Assembly: GCA_963798455.1 (NCBI GenBank)
Contig: CAWCTD010000004.1
Coordinates: 682,001 to 746,000, forward strand
Direction: 5' to 3'
Source of the DNA: CAWCTD01 sp963798455
GTDB lineage: Bacteria; Acidobacteriota; Terriglobia; Bryobacterales; Bryobacteraceae
DNA length: 64,000 nt
Shown: piece after piece, positions 8,576 through 16,411 of the stretch
Position numbering within the stretch: the first letter of the stretch is position 1
How the letters are laid out: every line of letters starts with the position of its first letter
Notes under the pieces: generated by a model
Told to the model about the DNA's origin: nothing
Database searches by the model: none
The model's input: only the letters and a program-made list of their open reading frames with translations
Translations under genes and position numbers: made by a program

Positions 8576-9893
8576 CCGGCGCCACGGGCGACCCGCCCTT
8601 CATGAAGCCCAGGCGGCAGGCTTCGGCGGTCAGTTGCTCGCGGAAATTGGGATGGGCGATCTGAATAAGAGCCTCGGCGCGGTGCCGCAGGTTCTTCCCG
8701 TGCAGGTAGGCGACCCCGTACTCGGTGACCACGTAGTGCACGTCGGCGCGGGAGGTGACCACGCCGGCCCCCGGCCTGAGCATGGGCGTGATGCGGGACA
8801 CATCCCCGTCCTTTGCCGTGGACAGCAGGGCGATGATCGGCAGCCCGCCTCTGGAGCGCGCGGCGCCCCGCACGAAATCGACCTGGCCGCCCACGCCGCT
8901 GTAGCACAGGTGCCCGATCGAGTCCGAACACACCTGCCCCGTCAGATCCACCTCAATGGCCGAGTTGATCGCCACCATGCGATCGTTCTGGGCAATCACG
9001 AACGGGTCGTTGGTGTACGAGGTCGGGTGGAACTCAAAAATCGGGTTGTCGTGGATGAAGTCAAACAGCGGCTTGGTGCCGAGCACGAACCCGGAGATCA
9101 CCTTATGCGGGTGGAGGGTCTTCGTCTCATTGTTGATGACGCCCGACTTGATCAGGTCGATGACGCCATCCGAGAACATCTCGGTGTGGACTCCCAGGTC
9201 TTTGTGGGCGGAGAGTTCCAGCAGCACGGCGTCCGGGATTCCTCCGATTCCCGTCTGCAAGGTGGCGCCATCGGGAATCAAGCTCGCCACGTGCCTCGCG
9301 ATGGCGTGGTGAATCGGGGTCACGTCAGCTTTTTTGTACTCCGCCAGCGGGTGCGAAGCCTCCACAATGGCGTCGGCCTTGCTCACGTGGAGAAAAGCGT
9401 CCCCGAGGGTCCGCGGGCACTGGTCGTTGACCTCGACGATGAGGTGCCCGGCGTACTTGGAGGCGGTAAGCGTGGTGTCGATCCCCGTGCCGAGGCTCAT
9501 GTATCCGTAATGGTCCGGGGGGCAGCACTGGACCAGAGCGACGTCGAGCCGCATCGCCCCGCTGCTGAACAGCTCCTCGATTTCGGAAAGAAAGATGGGG
9601 ATGTAGTCGCCGCGGCCCTCTTGCACGGCCCTGCGAACATTGGCTCCGATGAAAAACGCGTTGTGGCGGAAATGTCCTTCGAACTCGGGCTTGGCGTAGT
9701 CCGCGCTGCCCATGGTGGCGAGGTGAATCACTTCGACGTCCAGCAATTCCGGCCCGCGGCGAACCATCGCCTTGACCAGGGCTTCGGGCTCGCTGCAGCC
9801 CTGGTGGATATACACCCGGTCGCCGGAGGCGAGCTCGGCAAGCGCTTCATCGGGCGTTCTCAGCTTCGCCCGGTAGTCGTCCATCCAGCTCAT
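8565..9893 (-). CDS. Acetyl-CoA hydrolase/4-hydroxybutyrate CoA-transferase family protein
   Basis: About 442 residues from the chosen ATG at 9893, which overlaps the stop of ald (ATGA). An in-frame start at 9908 is possible. The family I CoA-transferase hallmarks are present: a glycine-rich GIGGIPDAVL segment, the catalytic-Glu region HTEMFSDGVIDL, and YLHGKNLRHRAEALIQIAHP near the C terminus. Family members move CoA between acetyl-CoA and butyrate-type acids. It is the second gene of an ald operon and converges on the stress-protein gene with an 11-bp overlap. The precise acyl substrate cannot be told from sequence. Confidence 0.88.
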   Translation of the reverse strand: MSWMDDYRAKLRTPDEALAELASGDRVYIHQGCSEPEALVKAMVRRGPELLDVEVIHLATMGSADYAKPEFEGHFRHNAFFIGANVRRAVQEGRGDYIPIFLSEIEELFSSGAMRLDVALVQCCPPDHYGYMSLGTGIDTTLTASKYAGHLIVEVNDQCPRTLGDAFLHVSKADAIVEASHPLAEYKKADVTPIHHAIARHVASLIPDGATLQTGIGGIPDAVLLELSAHKDLGVHTEMFSDGVIDLIKSGVINNETKTLHPHKVISGFVLGTKPLFDFIHDNPIFEFHPTSYTNDPFVIAQNDRMVAINSAIEVDLTGQVCSDSIGHLCYSGVGGQVDFVRGAARSRGGLPIIALLSTAKDGDVSRITPMLRPGAGVVTSRADVHYVVTEYGVAYLHGKNLRHRAEALIQIAHPNFREQLTAEACRLGFMKGGSPVAPVTR

Positions 9894-10993
9894 GGCAGCG
9901 GTTCCCACGGCACGCCTAACACCTCCGCCAAGCTGCGGCGCACGCAGACCCCGTGGTGCGTGTAAGCGCCTCGCTGCAGTGGGCGCGACACGCGGAGCGC
10001 CCCGTCAACGCCGTTCTCCGTGATGCGCATCAGGTAGGGCAACAGGGCCTGGGCCAGCGCCATGCTCGCGCTGCGGCTCATGTCGGCGGTCAGGTTCGGC
10101 ACGCAGTAGTGCACCACGCCATGGTGCAGGAAAGCTGGCTCGGCCAGCGTCGTCGGCCGGCTGGTCTCGATGCAGCCTCCCTGGTCGATCGAGGCGTCGA
10201 TGATCACCGAGCCGCGCCTCATGCTCTCCACCATCCGCCGGGTCACCACGTGGGGAGCCTTGCGCCCCGCCACCAGCACGGCACCGATGACGACATCGGC
10301 GGAGGCGACCGCGGCGCCAATGGAATCCGGATCGGCCAGTCCCGTGGCCACGTGCGGCAAGTGCGCGATCAACTCGCGCAGCTTGTCCGTGTCGATGTCG
10401 AGGACGGTGACCCGCGCTCCGGCGGCTGTCGCGGCCCGGGCGGCGCCGGCGCCCACCGTGCCCGCTCCCAGAATCACAACGTGCGCGGGCGGCAGTCCAG
10501 GGCTACCCCCGAGCAGGATGCCGCGCCCCCCGGAACTGGACCGGAGCAGATGCATGGCAAGCGGGATGGTCATCTGGCCTGCAATTTCGCTGATGGCGGC
10601 CAGCACGGGAAGGCGGCCTTCATCGGTTTCGATCACCTCGTATCCGATTGCGGTGATCTCCCGCTCGATGAGTTGCTCCACCAGAAGCCGCGCCTTGACC
10701 GCCATGTGGTAGAAGGCCATGAGCGCGGCGCTTTTGGGAAAGTGGGCCAGTTCCTCCGGGGCGGGCGCCGCGACCTTGACCACGAGCTCGGAGCGGTGGA
10801 CTACCTCCTCGAGCGAATAGGCGACGTTCGCGCCCGCCCGGATGTACTCATCGTCCTGGAACATGGCGCGCTCGCCCGCGCCCTTCTCCACCCAAACCGT
10901 GTTCCCGTGCTCAGCCAGCTGCCGCGCCACGGAGGGTGTGAGGGCCACCCGGCGCTCGAACGCTTCCGCCTCTCGGATCACCCCAACGTTCAT
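9890..10993 (-). CDS. ald: Alanine dehydrogenase
   Basis: A 367-residue NAD-dependent enzyme catalysing reversible deamination of L-alanine to pyruvate and ammonia. The N terminus has the family start (VGVIREAEAFERRVALTP), catalytic Lys and His regions (ELVVKVAAP and ALMAFYHMA), and the Rossmann motif HVVILGAGTVGAGAARAA. VPNLTADMSRSASMAL near the C terminus is also typical. The length matches the family. It is the first gene of a two-gene operon with the CoA-transferase. Ald is often induced under oxygen limitation, which fits the nearby cytochromes and Usp, but no such control site was identified. Confidence 0.95.
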   Translation of the reverse strand: MNVGVIREAEAFERRVALTPSVARQLAEHGNTVWVEKGAGERAMFQDDEYIRAGANVAYSLEEVVHRSELVVKVAAPAPEELAHFPKSAALMAFYHMAVKARLLVEQLIEREITAIGYEVIETDEGRLPVLAAISEIAGQMTIPLAMHLLRSSSGGRGILLGGSPGLPPAHVVILGAGTVGAGAARAATAAGARVTVLDIDTDKLRELIAHLPHVATGLADPDSIGAAVASADVVIGAVLVAGRKAPHVVTRRMVESMRRGSVIIDASIDQGGCIETSRPTTLAEPAFLHHGVVHYCVPNLTADMSRSASMALAQALLPYLMRITENGVDGALRVSRPLQRGAYTHHGVCVRRSLAEVLGVPWEPLP

Positions 10994-11045
10994 GGCACGC
11001 TATTGTAACGCGTCCACTGCGAATGCTCGCCGGGCGGCTACGATG

Positions 11046-11906
11046 CTACCGTCTTCCGGGCGGCGGAGCACTCGCGTTCCCCCGCCCCCCGCGGCCGCCG
11101 CGGGCCGGTGGCTGCCAGCCATCATTCGATGACCCGTTCTGGAAGAAGAAGCAATCCTTGCTGAGCGGGGTGCCCGTCGCATAGGTGGCGTTGGCTTGGC
11201 CGAAGATCTTGCCCGCCCTCTTCGTGGCATCGTGAATCTCGGTGACCAACCGCATGTAATCAGGGCTACCCTGGGCGAATCCCGAGAACTGGCTCAAGTC
11301 GTTGTTCCCAACGAGCACGACGTCGACGCCGGGCACGGACGCGATGTCATAGGCGTTGGCCACGCCGGTCGGCGTCTCGATCATGACCACCAACAGCATG
11401 TTGTCGTTCACCGTGTTGTGGTAGTCGCTGCCCCAAATGCTCGTCGCCAAAGCCTGGCCAGTGCTGCGCCGGGCGACCGGAGGGTAGCGCACATACTTGG
11501 CAGCCTCGCGGGCCTTGGCCGCGTCGTCCACCGTCGGAACAATGATCCCCAGCGCGCCCGCGTCGGTGGCATGCTGGATCATCCATTCCTGCGCGTCGGG
11601 CACCCGGATTATGGGAATGGCGGCGGAATGCGGGCAGGCGCTGATCATCTTTTCGACCTCCTCAAAATCCAGCACGCCGTGCTGCATGTCAATCCACCCG
11701 TAGTCGTAGTGCTTGGCCGACTCGCAATAGCCTTCGACGTCGAATCGCGATTGCGTGAAGCTGAAGATCTGCTTGCCATCCAGGAGCTTCTGCTTGGCCG
11801 TGTTGTACAGCTTGGGCTTGGCCGCGGTCTGCCCCTCTGCGGCGACGGCGATACTCAGTAGCGCGACAGCCATGAATGAAAAACCCTGGACCCGTGACGG
11901 TCTCAT
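11046..11906 (-). CDS. HpcH/HpaI aldolase-family protein with signal peptide
   Basis: About 286 residues from the ATG at 11906, chosen because GGAGG precedes it and the first residues form a signal peptide (hydrophobic FSFMAVALLSIAVAAEG). The mature part resembles the HpcH/HpaI aldolase/citrate lyase barrel: YGWIDMQHGVLDFEE, GALGIIVPTVDDAAKAR, MLLVVMIETPTGVANAYDI and VDVVLVGNNDLSQFSG. Cytoplasmic members cleave 2-keto-3-deoxy acids using a metal bound by Glu and Asp, and those residues appear present (MIET, VGNND). Export of such an aldolase is unusual. The C terminus is a low-complexity Gly/Arg/Pro tail. An upstream in-frame start at 11969 would disrupt the signal peptide. Confidence 0.8.
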   Translation of the reverse strand: MRPSRVQGFSFMAVALLSIAVAAEGQTAAKPKLYNTAKQKLLDGKQIFSFTQSRFDVEGYCESAKHYDYGWIDMQHGVLDFEEVEKMISACPHSAAIPIIRVPDAQEWMIQHATDAGALGIIVPTVDDAAKAREAAKYVRYPPVARRSTGQALATSIWGSDYHNTVNDNMLLVVMIETPTGVANAYDIASVPGVDVVLVGNNDLSQFSGFAQGSPDYMRLVTEIHDATKRAGKIFGQANATYATGTPLSKDCFFFQNGSSNDGWQPPARGGRGGRGNASAPPPGRR

Positions 11907-12017
11907 TGTTGAGGTGACCTCCAAGATATTGTATTGCTGTAAACCCCTGCGAACGGAAGTATACACCAAGATGACTGGCCTCGGGTAGCGCCTTCGGACG
12001 CCAGCCTTCCGGTAGGG

Positions 12018-12623
12018 CTAGGCCTGCCGGCGGACGAAGAACTCTGCCACTCTCACGGATCCCTTCCGAATCTGAGCCTCCAGCGCGGAGTATTGCACGA
12101 GTCCGGCGCTTCCCCGCAGGCGTTCGAGTCCGGCGGGAGGGATTTCCAGCCGGTAGTGGTCGGCGTGTTCCCTGTAAGAGTAGCCAACATATTGCGGACC
12201 CGCCTCGCGGACCACGTCCATCAGGACATCCCAGAAACTGCGCCGGGAGAGCAGGCCTCTCTTCGCCAAAGCGCCGCGTGGGACATCGGCCCGCAGGCCC
12301 GGCCCGTGCAACAGAACGTGCTCGCAACGCTCCGGCGCAAATGGCCGCCGCGGCTCGGGATCGGGAAACGAGGCCAGGAGCGCTTCGAGACCCTCCGGAC
12401 TCGCCTCCCATTCCTCCCAGCGATAGCGCGTGGCCCTGCTCACCAGCGTCCCGCGCAGCAGGAGGTCCCGGATGCGCCGAATGTCCTTGCCGGCCAAGTC
12501 CAGCATCAACTCCACCAGCTCGCTGAGCGGCATGTCGCGCACCACCACGGGTGTGATCGAAACCGCTCCCGCCTCCTCGGAGCTGAGCTTGACACGTACA
12601 GTCTCGGGCAACCGGGCCGCCAC
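12018..12623 (-). CDS. Conserved hypothetical protein
   Basis: A 201-residue soluble protein with no motif I recognise. It is Arg- and Glu-rich, with no signal peptide or transmembrane helix. The sequence begins MAARLPETVRVKLSSEEAG and contains LSELVELMLDLAGKD, suggesting a mixed alpha/beta fold. It is transcribed divergently from the MidA-like methyltransferase with a very small gap, so the two may share control. The codon usage looks like its neighbours and the frame is unbroken over its length, so it is probably a real gene of unknown function. Confidence 0.65.
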   Translation of the reverse strand: MAARLPETVRVKLSSEEAGAVSITPVVVRDMPLSELVELMLDLAGKDIRRIRDLLLRGTLVSRATRYRWEEWEASPEGLEALLASFPDPEPRRPFAPERCEHVLLHGPGLRADVPRGALAKRGLLSRRSFWDVLMDVVREAGPQYVGYSYREHADHYRLEIPPAGLERLRGSAGLVQYSALEAQIRKGSVRVAEFFVRRQA

Positions 12624-12667
12624 GCTAAGCTAGTATGGCAGACGCCGGCTCAGGCCGGCAGCTTCCC

Positions 12668-13642
12668 ATGACAAGCGCCGGTTCTATTCTTCGCGAGGAG
12701 ATCTCGCGCGCTGGACCCGTTTCCTTCCAGCGTTTCATGGAGGTGTCCCTCTATCAGCCCGAATGCGGGTACTACCGGCGTGGCCGCGACCCTTTCGGAC
12801 GCGCGGGTGACTACTACACCGCGGAGCAGATCCAACCCGTCTTCGGCATTCTGATCGCGCAGCGCATCCGGCAGCTCCGCGAGGAACTCGGCGGGCCTCC
12901 GGATTTCACAGTGGTGGAACTCGGCGCGGGCAGGGCGGAAATGGCGGAGGCCTTTTCAGGTTTTCGGTACTGTCCGGTGGAGGTCACCGGCGGAGAATGG
13001 CCCAGCCGGTTCTCGGGGGTGGTCTTCAGCAACGAGTTTTTTGACGCGCTGCCCGTGCGCGTGGCGGTGCGCCGGCGAAAAGAGTTCCGGGAACTGCTGG
13101 TCGGTTCGAGTGAAGACCGTTTCGTCTGGGTGGAGGGCGCGCCTGTCAGCGGCGAGCCGGCGGAGTACCTCACGCGCTTTGCCGCGGGCTTGGAGGAGGG
13201 CGCCTGGATCGAGATCCACCTGGCCGCGCTGGGATGGCTCGACCAGATCGCCGCGCGTCTCGAGCGCGGGTGGGTGTTCACCATCGATTACGGCTACACG
13301 GCCCCCGAGCTGATCCGCTTCCCCCGCGGCACGCTCATGAGCTATCGCCAGCACGTCGCGACGGAGGATGTGCTGTCGGCGCCGGGAGAGCGCGACATCA
13401 CCGCGCACGTCAATTTCACCGCGCTCCAGGACCACGGCGCGCTTCGCGGCCTCCGAACCGTACGTCTGGAGAACATGTCGCGCACGCTCGTCGACGCGGG
13501 GAGGCCGGACGGCTTCGCTGCCGCGCTTTCGGCCGCCTCGCCGCCGGACGAGATTCGCCGGCGCTTGCAGCTCAAGACTCTGCTGTATGGGATGGGAGAA
13601 ACCTTCCGCACCCTGATTCAGCGGAAGACGGAGGGGAAATAA
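12668..13642 (+). CDS. MidA/NDUFAF7-like SAM-dependent methyltransferase
   Basis: About 324 residues from the ATG at 12668; an in-frame ATG at 12635 would add 11 residues. The N terminus has the family pattern: ISRAGPVSFQRFMEVSLYQP, then CGYYRRGRDPFGRAGDYYTA, followed by the SAM-binding strand TVVELGAGRAEMAE, and GVVFSNEFFDALPV, which matches the NE.FDA motif of the DUF185/MidA family. Relatives include the mitochondrial complex I assembly arginine methyltransferase NDUFAF7. The bacterial role is not established. It lies upstream of a convergent microprotein terminator. Confidence 0.87.
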   Translation: MTSAGSILREEISRAGPVSFQRFMEVSLYQPECGYYRRGRDPFGRAGDYYTAEQIQPVFGILIAQRIRQLREELGGPPDFTVVELGAGRAEMAEAFSGFRYCPVEVTGGEWPSRFSGVVFSNEFFDALPVRVAVRRRKEFRELLVGSSEDRFVWVEGAPVSGEPAEYLTRFAAGLEEGAWIEIHLAALGWLDQIAARLERGWVFTIDYGYTAPELIRFPRGTLMSYRQHVATEDVLSAPGERDITAHVNFTALQDHGALRGLRTVRLENMSRTLVDAGRPDGFAAALSAASPPDEIRRRLQLKTLLYGMGETFRTLIQRKTEGK

Positions 13643-13645
13643 AAA

Positions 13646-13667
13646 AGGCCCCGATTTCTCGGGGCCT
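13646..13667 (-). terminator. Intrinsic terminator of the microprotein gene
   Basis: An 8-bp stem (AGGCCCCG / CGGGGCCT) with a 6-nt loop. On the minus strand it is followed by a run of T residues (the A-run at 13640-13646 on the plus strand). It lies 46 bp after the stop of the minus-strand microprotein and just past the stop of the convergent methyltransferase, so it may also act on that transcript. Confidence 0.75.
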
Positions 13668-13713
13668 GTGGTTGAACCCTATTGGGCTGCAGTCCCTGTC
13701 CGGGACGCCGCGG

Positions 13714-13782
13714 CTACTTCTTTTTCTTCGGAGCAGCCTTCTTCTTCGCGGGCTTTGCAGCTTTCTTGGTTGCGTTCTTCAT
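13714..13782 (-). CDS. 22-residue lysine-rich basic microprotein
   Basis: A 22-codon gene. The peptide starts MKNATKKAAKPAKKKAA and ends in four lysines, resembling the C-terminal tail of histone H1-like proteins. It is supported as a gene by a GGGAGA ribosome site 8-10 bases upstream, a TTGACT-N17-TATATA promoter about 60 bp upstream, a hairpin in the leader and an intrinsic terminator after the stop. A longer in-frame version from 13929 would begin upstream of that promoter, so the short form is preferred. A nucleic-acid-binding role is inferred from charge alone. Confidence 0.65.
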   Translation of the reverse strand: MKNATKKAAKPAKKKAAPKKKK

Positions 13783-13812
13783 CGATTGATTCTCCCGAAC
13801 ATCTAAAGTTGC

Positions 13813-13832
13813 GCGATCCGTAAAAAGATCGC
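13813..13832 (-). promoter_or_regulatory. Leader hairpin of the microprotein mRNA
   Basis: GCGATC at 13813-13818 pairs with GATCGC at 13827-13832 around an 8-nt A-rich loop. It lies between the predicted transcription start and the ribosome site of the microprotein. Its role could be stability or translational control; none is shown. Confidence 0.4.
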
Positions 13833-13843
13833 AGCGTGATTCA

Positions 13844-13872
13844 TATATAAAGTGGTTCGGGGAGAAAGTCAA
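13844..13872 (-). promoter_or_regulatory. Sigma-70-type promoter of the microprotein gene
   Basis: On the minus strand TTGACT (13872-13867) and TATATA (13849-13844) are separated by 17 bp, close to consensus. The predicted start is near 13837, giving a leader of about 55 nt before the ATG at 13782. Confidence 0.65.
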
Positions 13873-13965
13873 GAGAAAAATGCAGGGGCTCCCGCATTTG
13901 AGCCGGGAGCCCGGCCGCGCCGCGGCCAAAAAACACCGTCTTGAAAAATTGTTTTAATAGGAAGC

Positions 13966-14661
13966 ATGGGTCCGGACCGCGGCTTGTGGTCTCTCGCCGG
14001 CCGTCACCGCCGATGTCTGGCGCTCATCGCCGTCCTCGCTTTGGCCACGTCGTGCGCGAAGAGAAAGCCGGTGAGCGCGCCGCTCGCGCCCGTGCCGGGC
14101 TCCGTGGAGTACGGCATCGCGAGCTGGTACGGATATCCGTATCACGGGCGCCGCGCGGCCAGCGGCGAGATCTACGACATGGAGAAGCTCACCGCGGCCC
14201 ACCGCACGCTTCCTTTCGGCTCGTGGGTGGAGATTGAGAACCTCTCCAACGGCAAGAGGGTCCAAGTCCGCATCACGGATCGGGGTCCTTTCGTGGAAGG
14301 TCGCATCATTGATCTTTCGCGCGCGGCCGCGCGCCAGATCGAGATGCTGGGCGCGGGCATCGTGAAAGTGCGCCTCGAAGTGATCGAGCCGCCGCGGACT
14401 CTGCCCGCGGTGGATCTCTACGCGGTGCAGGTGGGCGCCTTCGAAACCCAGGCCAACGCCGAGCGGCTGGAGGAATCCTTGCGGGAGCGTTATGCTCACT
14501 GCCGGCTTGTGCGCCGTGAGAGTTCCTCGCCGCCCTGGCGCGTGCTCGTTGGGCAGGAGCCGACTCCCGAAGCCGCCGGCGCACTGGCGAGGGAGCTGCG
14601 CCAGGAGTTCGGCTCGGCCTTCGTGGTACGTCTGGATCAGCCGGTTCCCGATGGTCTATAA
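13966..14661 (+). CDS. rlpA: RlpA-like lipoprotein with SPOR domain
   Basis: 231 residues. An N-terminal lipoprotein signal ends in the lipobox LATSC (Cys about residue 30). A double-psi beta-barrel domain (about 47-135) has GIASWYGYPYHGRRAASGE and VRITDRGPFVEGRIIDLS, and a SPOR domain (about 148-228) begins YAVQVGAFETQANAERL. RlpA acts at septa on peptidoglycan strands lacking stem peptides, and SPOR targets it there. An AGGA site precedes the ATG. The sigma-54 activator starts 11 bp downstream, which may place both in one transcript. Confidence 0.9.
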   Translation: MGPDRGLWSLAGRHRRCLALIAVLALATSCAKRKPVSAPLAPVPGSVEYGIASWYGYPYHGRRAASGEIYDMEKLTAAHRTLPFGSWVEIENLSNGKRVQVRITDRGPFVEGRIIDLSRAAARQIEMLGAGIVKVRLEVIEPPRTLPAVDLYAVQVGAFETQANAERLEESLRERYAHCRLVRRESSSPPWRVLVGQEPTPEAAGALARELRQEFGSAFVVRLDQPVPDGL

Positions 14662-14672
14662 TCCGGATAAGG

Positions 14673-15662
14673 GTGTCTATTGACCGCGCGGACTCCCCGC
14701 CCGTCCTGGTGGGCCAGTCCTCCCGGATCCGTCAGATCCTACAACTCGTCCAGAAACTGGGGAAGTCGAGGACCCCTGTGCTCATTTTGGGCGAGACCGG
14801 CACCGGCAAAGAAGTGGTGGCCCGCGCCATTCATGTCGCGGGCGCTCCAGGGCCTTTTGTGCCGATAGACTGCTCCGCGCTCGTCGGTCCGCTCATCGAG
14901 AGCGAACTGTTCGGCCATGTGCGAGGAGCCTTCACCGGCGCCGCGGGCGCGAAGACCGGCCTGGTGGAGATCGCCAACGGCGGCACCGCATTCTTCGACG
15001 AAATAGGCGAGCTGAGCCCGGATCTTCAAGCCAAGCTGCTTCGCTTGATTCAGGAAAAGGAATTTCGGCCCGTCGGCTCCGTCGAGCGCCGCAAAGCGGA
15101 CTTCCGCGTGATGGCGGCGACCAACCGCGACCTGTCCCGCGAGGCGGAACAAGGCAGCTTCCGCCGCGACCTCTACTACCGGCTGAATGTGGTCACACTG
15201 CGCCTGCCGCCCCTGCGCGAGAGGAAGGACGATATCAAGGCGCTCGCGGACTGTTTCTTGACCCGGTACGGAAACCGGCACCTGATCACGCACGAGTGTT
15301 TGGATGCGATGCTCGCCTACGACTGGCCTGGCAATGTGCGAGAGCTCGAAAACTGCATCCAACGCATGGTGGCCATCAACTCCGGGCCGCTCCTGCATAC
15401 CGCCGACCTGCCCTCCTCACTCCAGAATCACATGGAGGCTCGCAAGTGCTCGCGGCTGTCGGCGGCGGCAGCCGCGGGCCCTGCCGCCGGCACGGCGCCC
15501 TATATTCCGGTGCCGCTCTTTTCGCTGACCGAGATGGAACGGGACGCGATTATCCGCGCGCTCGAGTACACAAAAGGAGACAGGGTGCTGGCCGCTCACC
15601 TTCTCGGAATCGGCAGAACCACCCTCTACCGCAAGCTCAAGGAGTACCACTTGTCGAATTGA
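14673..15662 (+). CDS. Sigma-54-dependent activator without a sensory domain
   Basis: 329 residues from a GTG start. The AAA+ domain begins almost at the N terminus: Walker A GETGTGKE (40-47), GAFTGA (85-90), a Walker B-like AFFDEIGE near 109, and an R-finger region RRDLYYRLNV. A Fis-type helix-turn-helix closes the protein (VLAAHLLGIGRTTLYRKLKE). There is no receiver, PAS or GAF domain, so activity is probably set by expression or a partner protein, as in PspF-type activators. It lies directly downstream of rlpA. Its targets are unknown. Confidence 0.9.
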   Translation: MSIDRADSPPVLVGQSSRIRQILQLVQKLGKSRTPVLILGETGTGKEVVARAIHVAGAPGPFVPIDCSALVGPLIESELFGHVRGAFTGAAGAKTGLVEIANGGTAFFDEIGELSPDLQAKLLRLIQEKEFRPVGSVERRKADFRVMAATNRDLSREAEQGSFRRDLYYRLNVVTLRLPPLRERKDDIKALADCFLTRYGNRHLITHECLDAMLAYDWPGNVRELENCIQRMVAINSGPLLHTADLPSSLQNHMEARKCSRLSAAAAAGPAAGTAPYIPVPLFSLTEMERDAIIRALEYTKGDRVLAAHLLGIGRTTLYRKLKEYHLSN

Positions 15663-15668
15663 GGAGTT

Positions 15669-15692
15669 CGCGGGCGCACACGCTCGCCCGCG
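15669..15692 (+). terminator. Terminator-like hairpin
   Basis: An 8-bp perfect stem (CGCGGGCG / CGCCCGCG) with an 8-nt loop, placed 7 bp after the stop of the sigma-54 activator and before the end of the convergent gene at 15707. There is no T-tract, so it may be factor-dependent or only an mRNA-end hairpin. Confidence 0.4.
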
Positions 15693-15706
15693 TCAGATCC
15701 TCACTT

Positions 15707-16099
15707 TCAGGGGCGGGATTCGTCGTCGACCGCGATCTTCAGGGCTTTGAGGAACTTCTGATCCTGCGAAGTCCACTTGATCTTGGTGGTATGAAATTCC
15801 AGGCCGGTGCTCCTGGGGGCGTCTTCGTCCTCAGGCGCATCTGGGTCGTCTTCACGCTTGTTAAAACCTATCGTGGCTTCCAATACCAGGAAAACCTCGT
15901 AGCCGGCCCGCTTGATCTCGCCGATGGCTGCCGCGATGCGATCCGATTCGGAGAGGGACTCGTTGATCGCGTTTCCCAGCTCCTGCATCATGTCCTTGAG
16001 ATGCTCTTCCACAACAGGCCCCCCCCTTAGAATATCACTCTTCCGCCAGATCAGCCCCGTGATCGGCGCAACGGATCGCATCACTTCCTCTTTACTCAT
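15707..16099 (-). CDS. Conserved hypothetical protein
   Basis: About 130 residues from the ATG at 16099, chosen because GGAAG precedes it at good distance; the ATG at 16114 is an alternative. No recognised domain. It is predicted to be helical in the first half (EEHLKDMMQELGNAINESL) with an acidic linker (DDPDAPEDEDAP) before a basic C terminus. There is no signal peptide or transmembrane helix. It is divergent from the small membrane protein at 16144. Function unknown. Confidence 0.6.
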   Translation of the reverse strand: MSKEEVMRSVAPITGLIWRKSDILRGGPVVEEHLKDMMQELGNAINESLSESDRIAAAIGEIKRAGYEVFLVLEATIGFNKREDDPDAPEDEDAPRSTGLEFHTTKIKWTSQDQKFLKALKIAVDDESRP

Positions 16100-16143
16100 C
16101 GGCAGGGCTTCCATCGTTTGTTAGTATAGGAGAGCAGAGTATT

Positions 16144-16407
16144 ATGTTGAGAGTCGTTGGGCAGTTCCTCCATCACGTCGTCCCGCAAGTCATCAAGCCC
16201 ATCCGCACGCTATGGAACGAACTGATCGGCTTTCTCTTCCTGTGTCTGGCTGCAATCCCGGTCCCTCGCACGATTCGTCACTTGCAGGACTACAACGAGA
16301 CTGGCCAAGGTCTGTTCCGCGTGGTGCTATCGCTGTTTTTCATCACCATGATGGCGGTGTTCGGCATTCAGTCGTTTCTTCGCGCCCGTAAGATCTCCCG
16401 GTCGTAA
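16144..16407 (+). CDS. Small membrane protein of unknown function
   Basis: 87 residues with a hydrophobic segment near residues 27-41 (LIGFLFLCLAAIPVP) and a second near 58-76 (LFRVVLSLFFITMMAVFGI), flanked by basic residues. This suggests a two-pass inner-membrane protein. It lies 4 bp upstream of trmFO and is likely co-transcribed with it. I recognise no family. Confidence 0.65.
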   Translation: MLRVVGQFLHHVVPQVIKPIRTLWNELIGFLFLCLAAIPVPRTIRHLQDYNETGQGLFRVVLSLFFITMMAVFGIQSFLRARKISRS

Positions 16408-16411
16408 GCGC

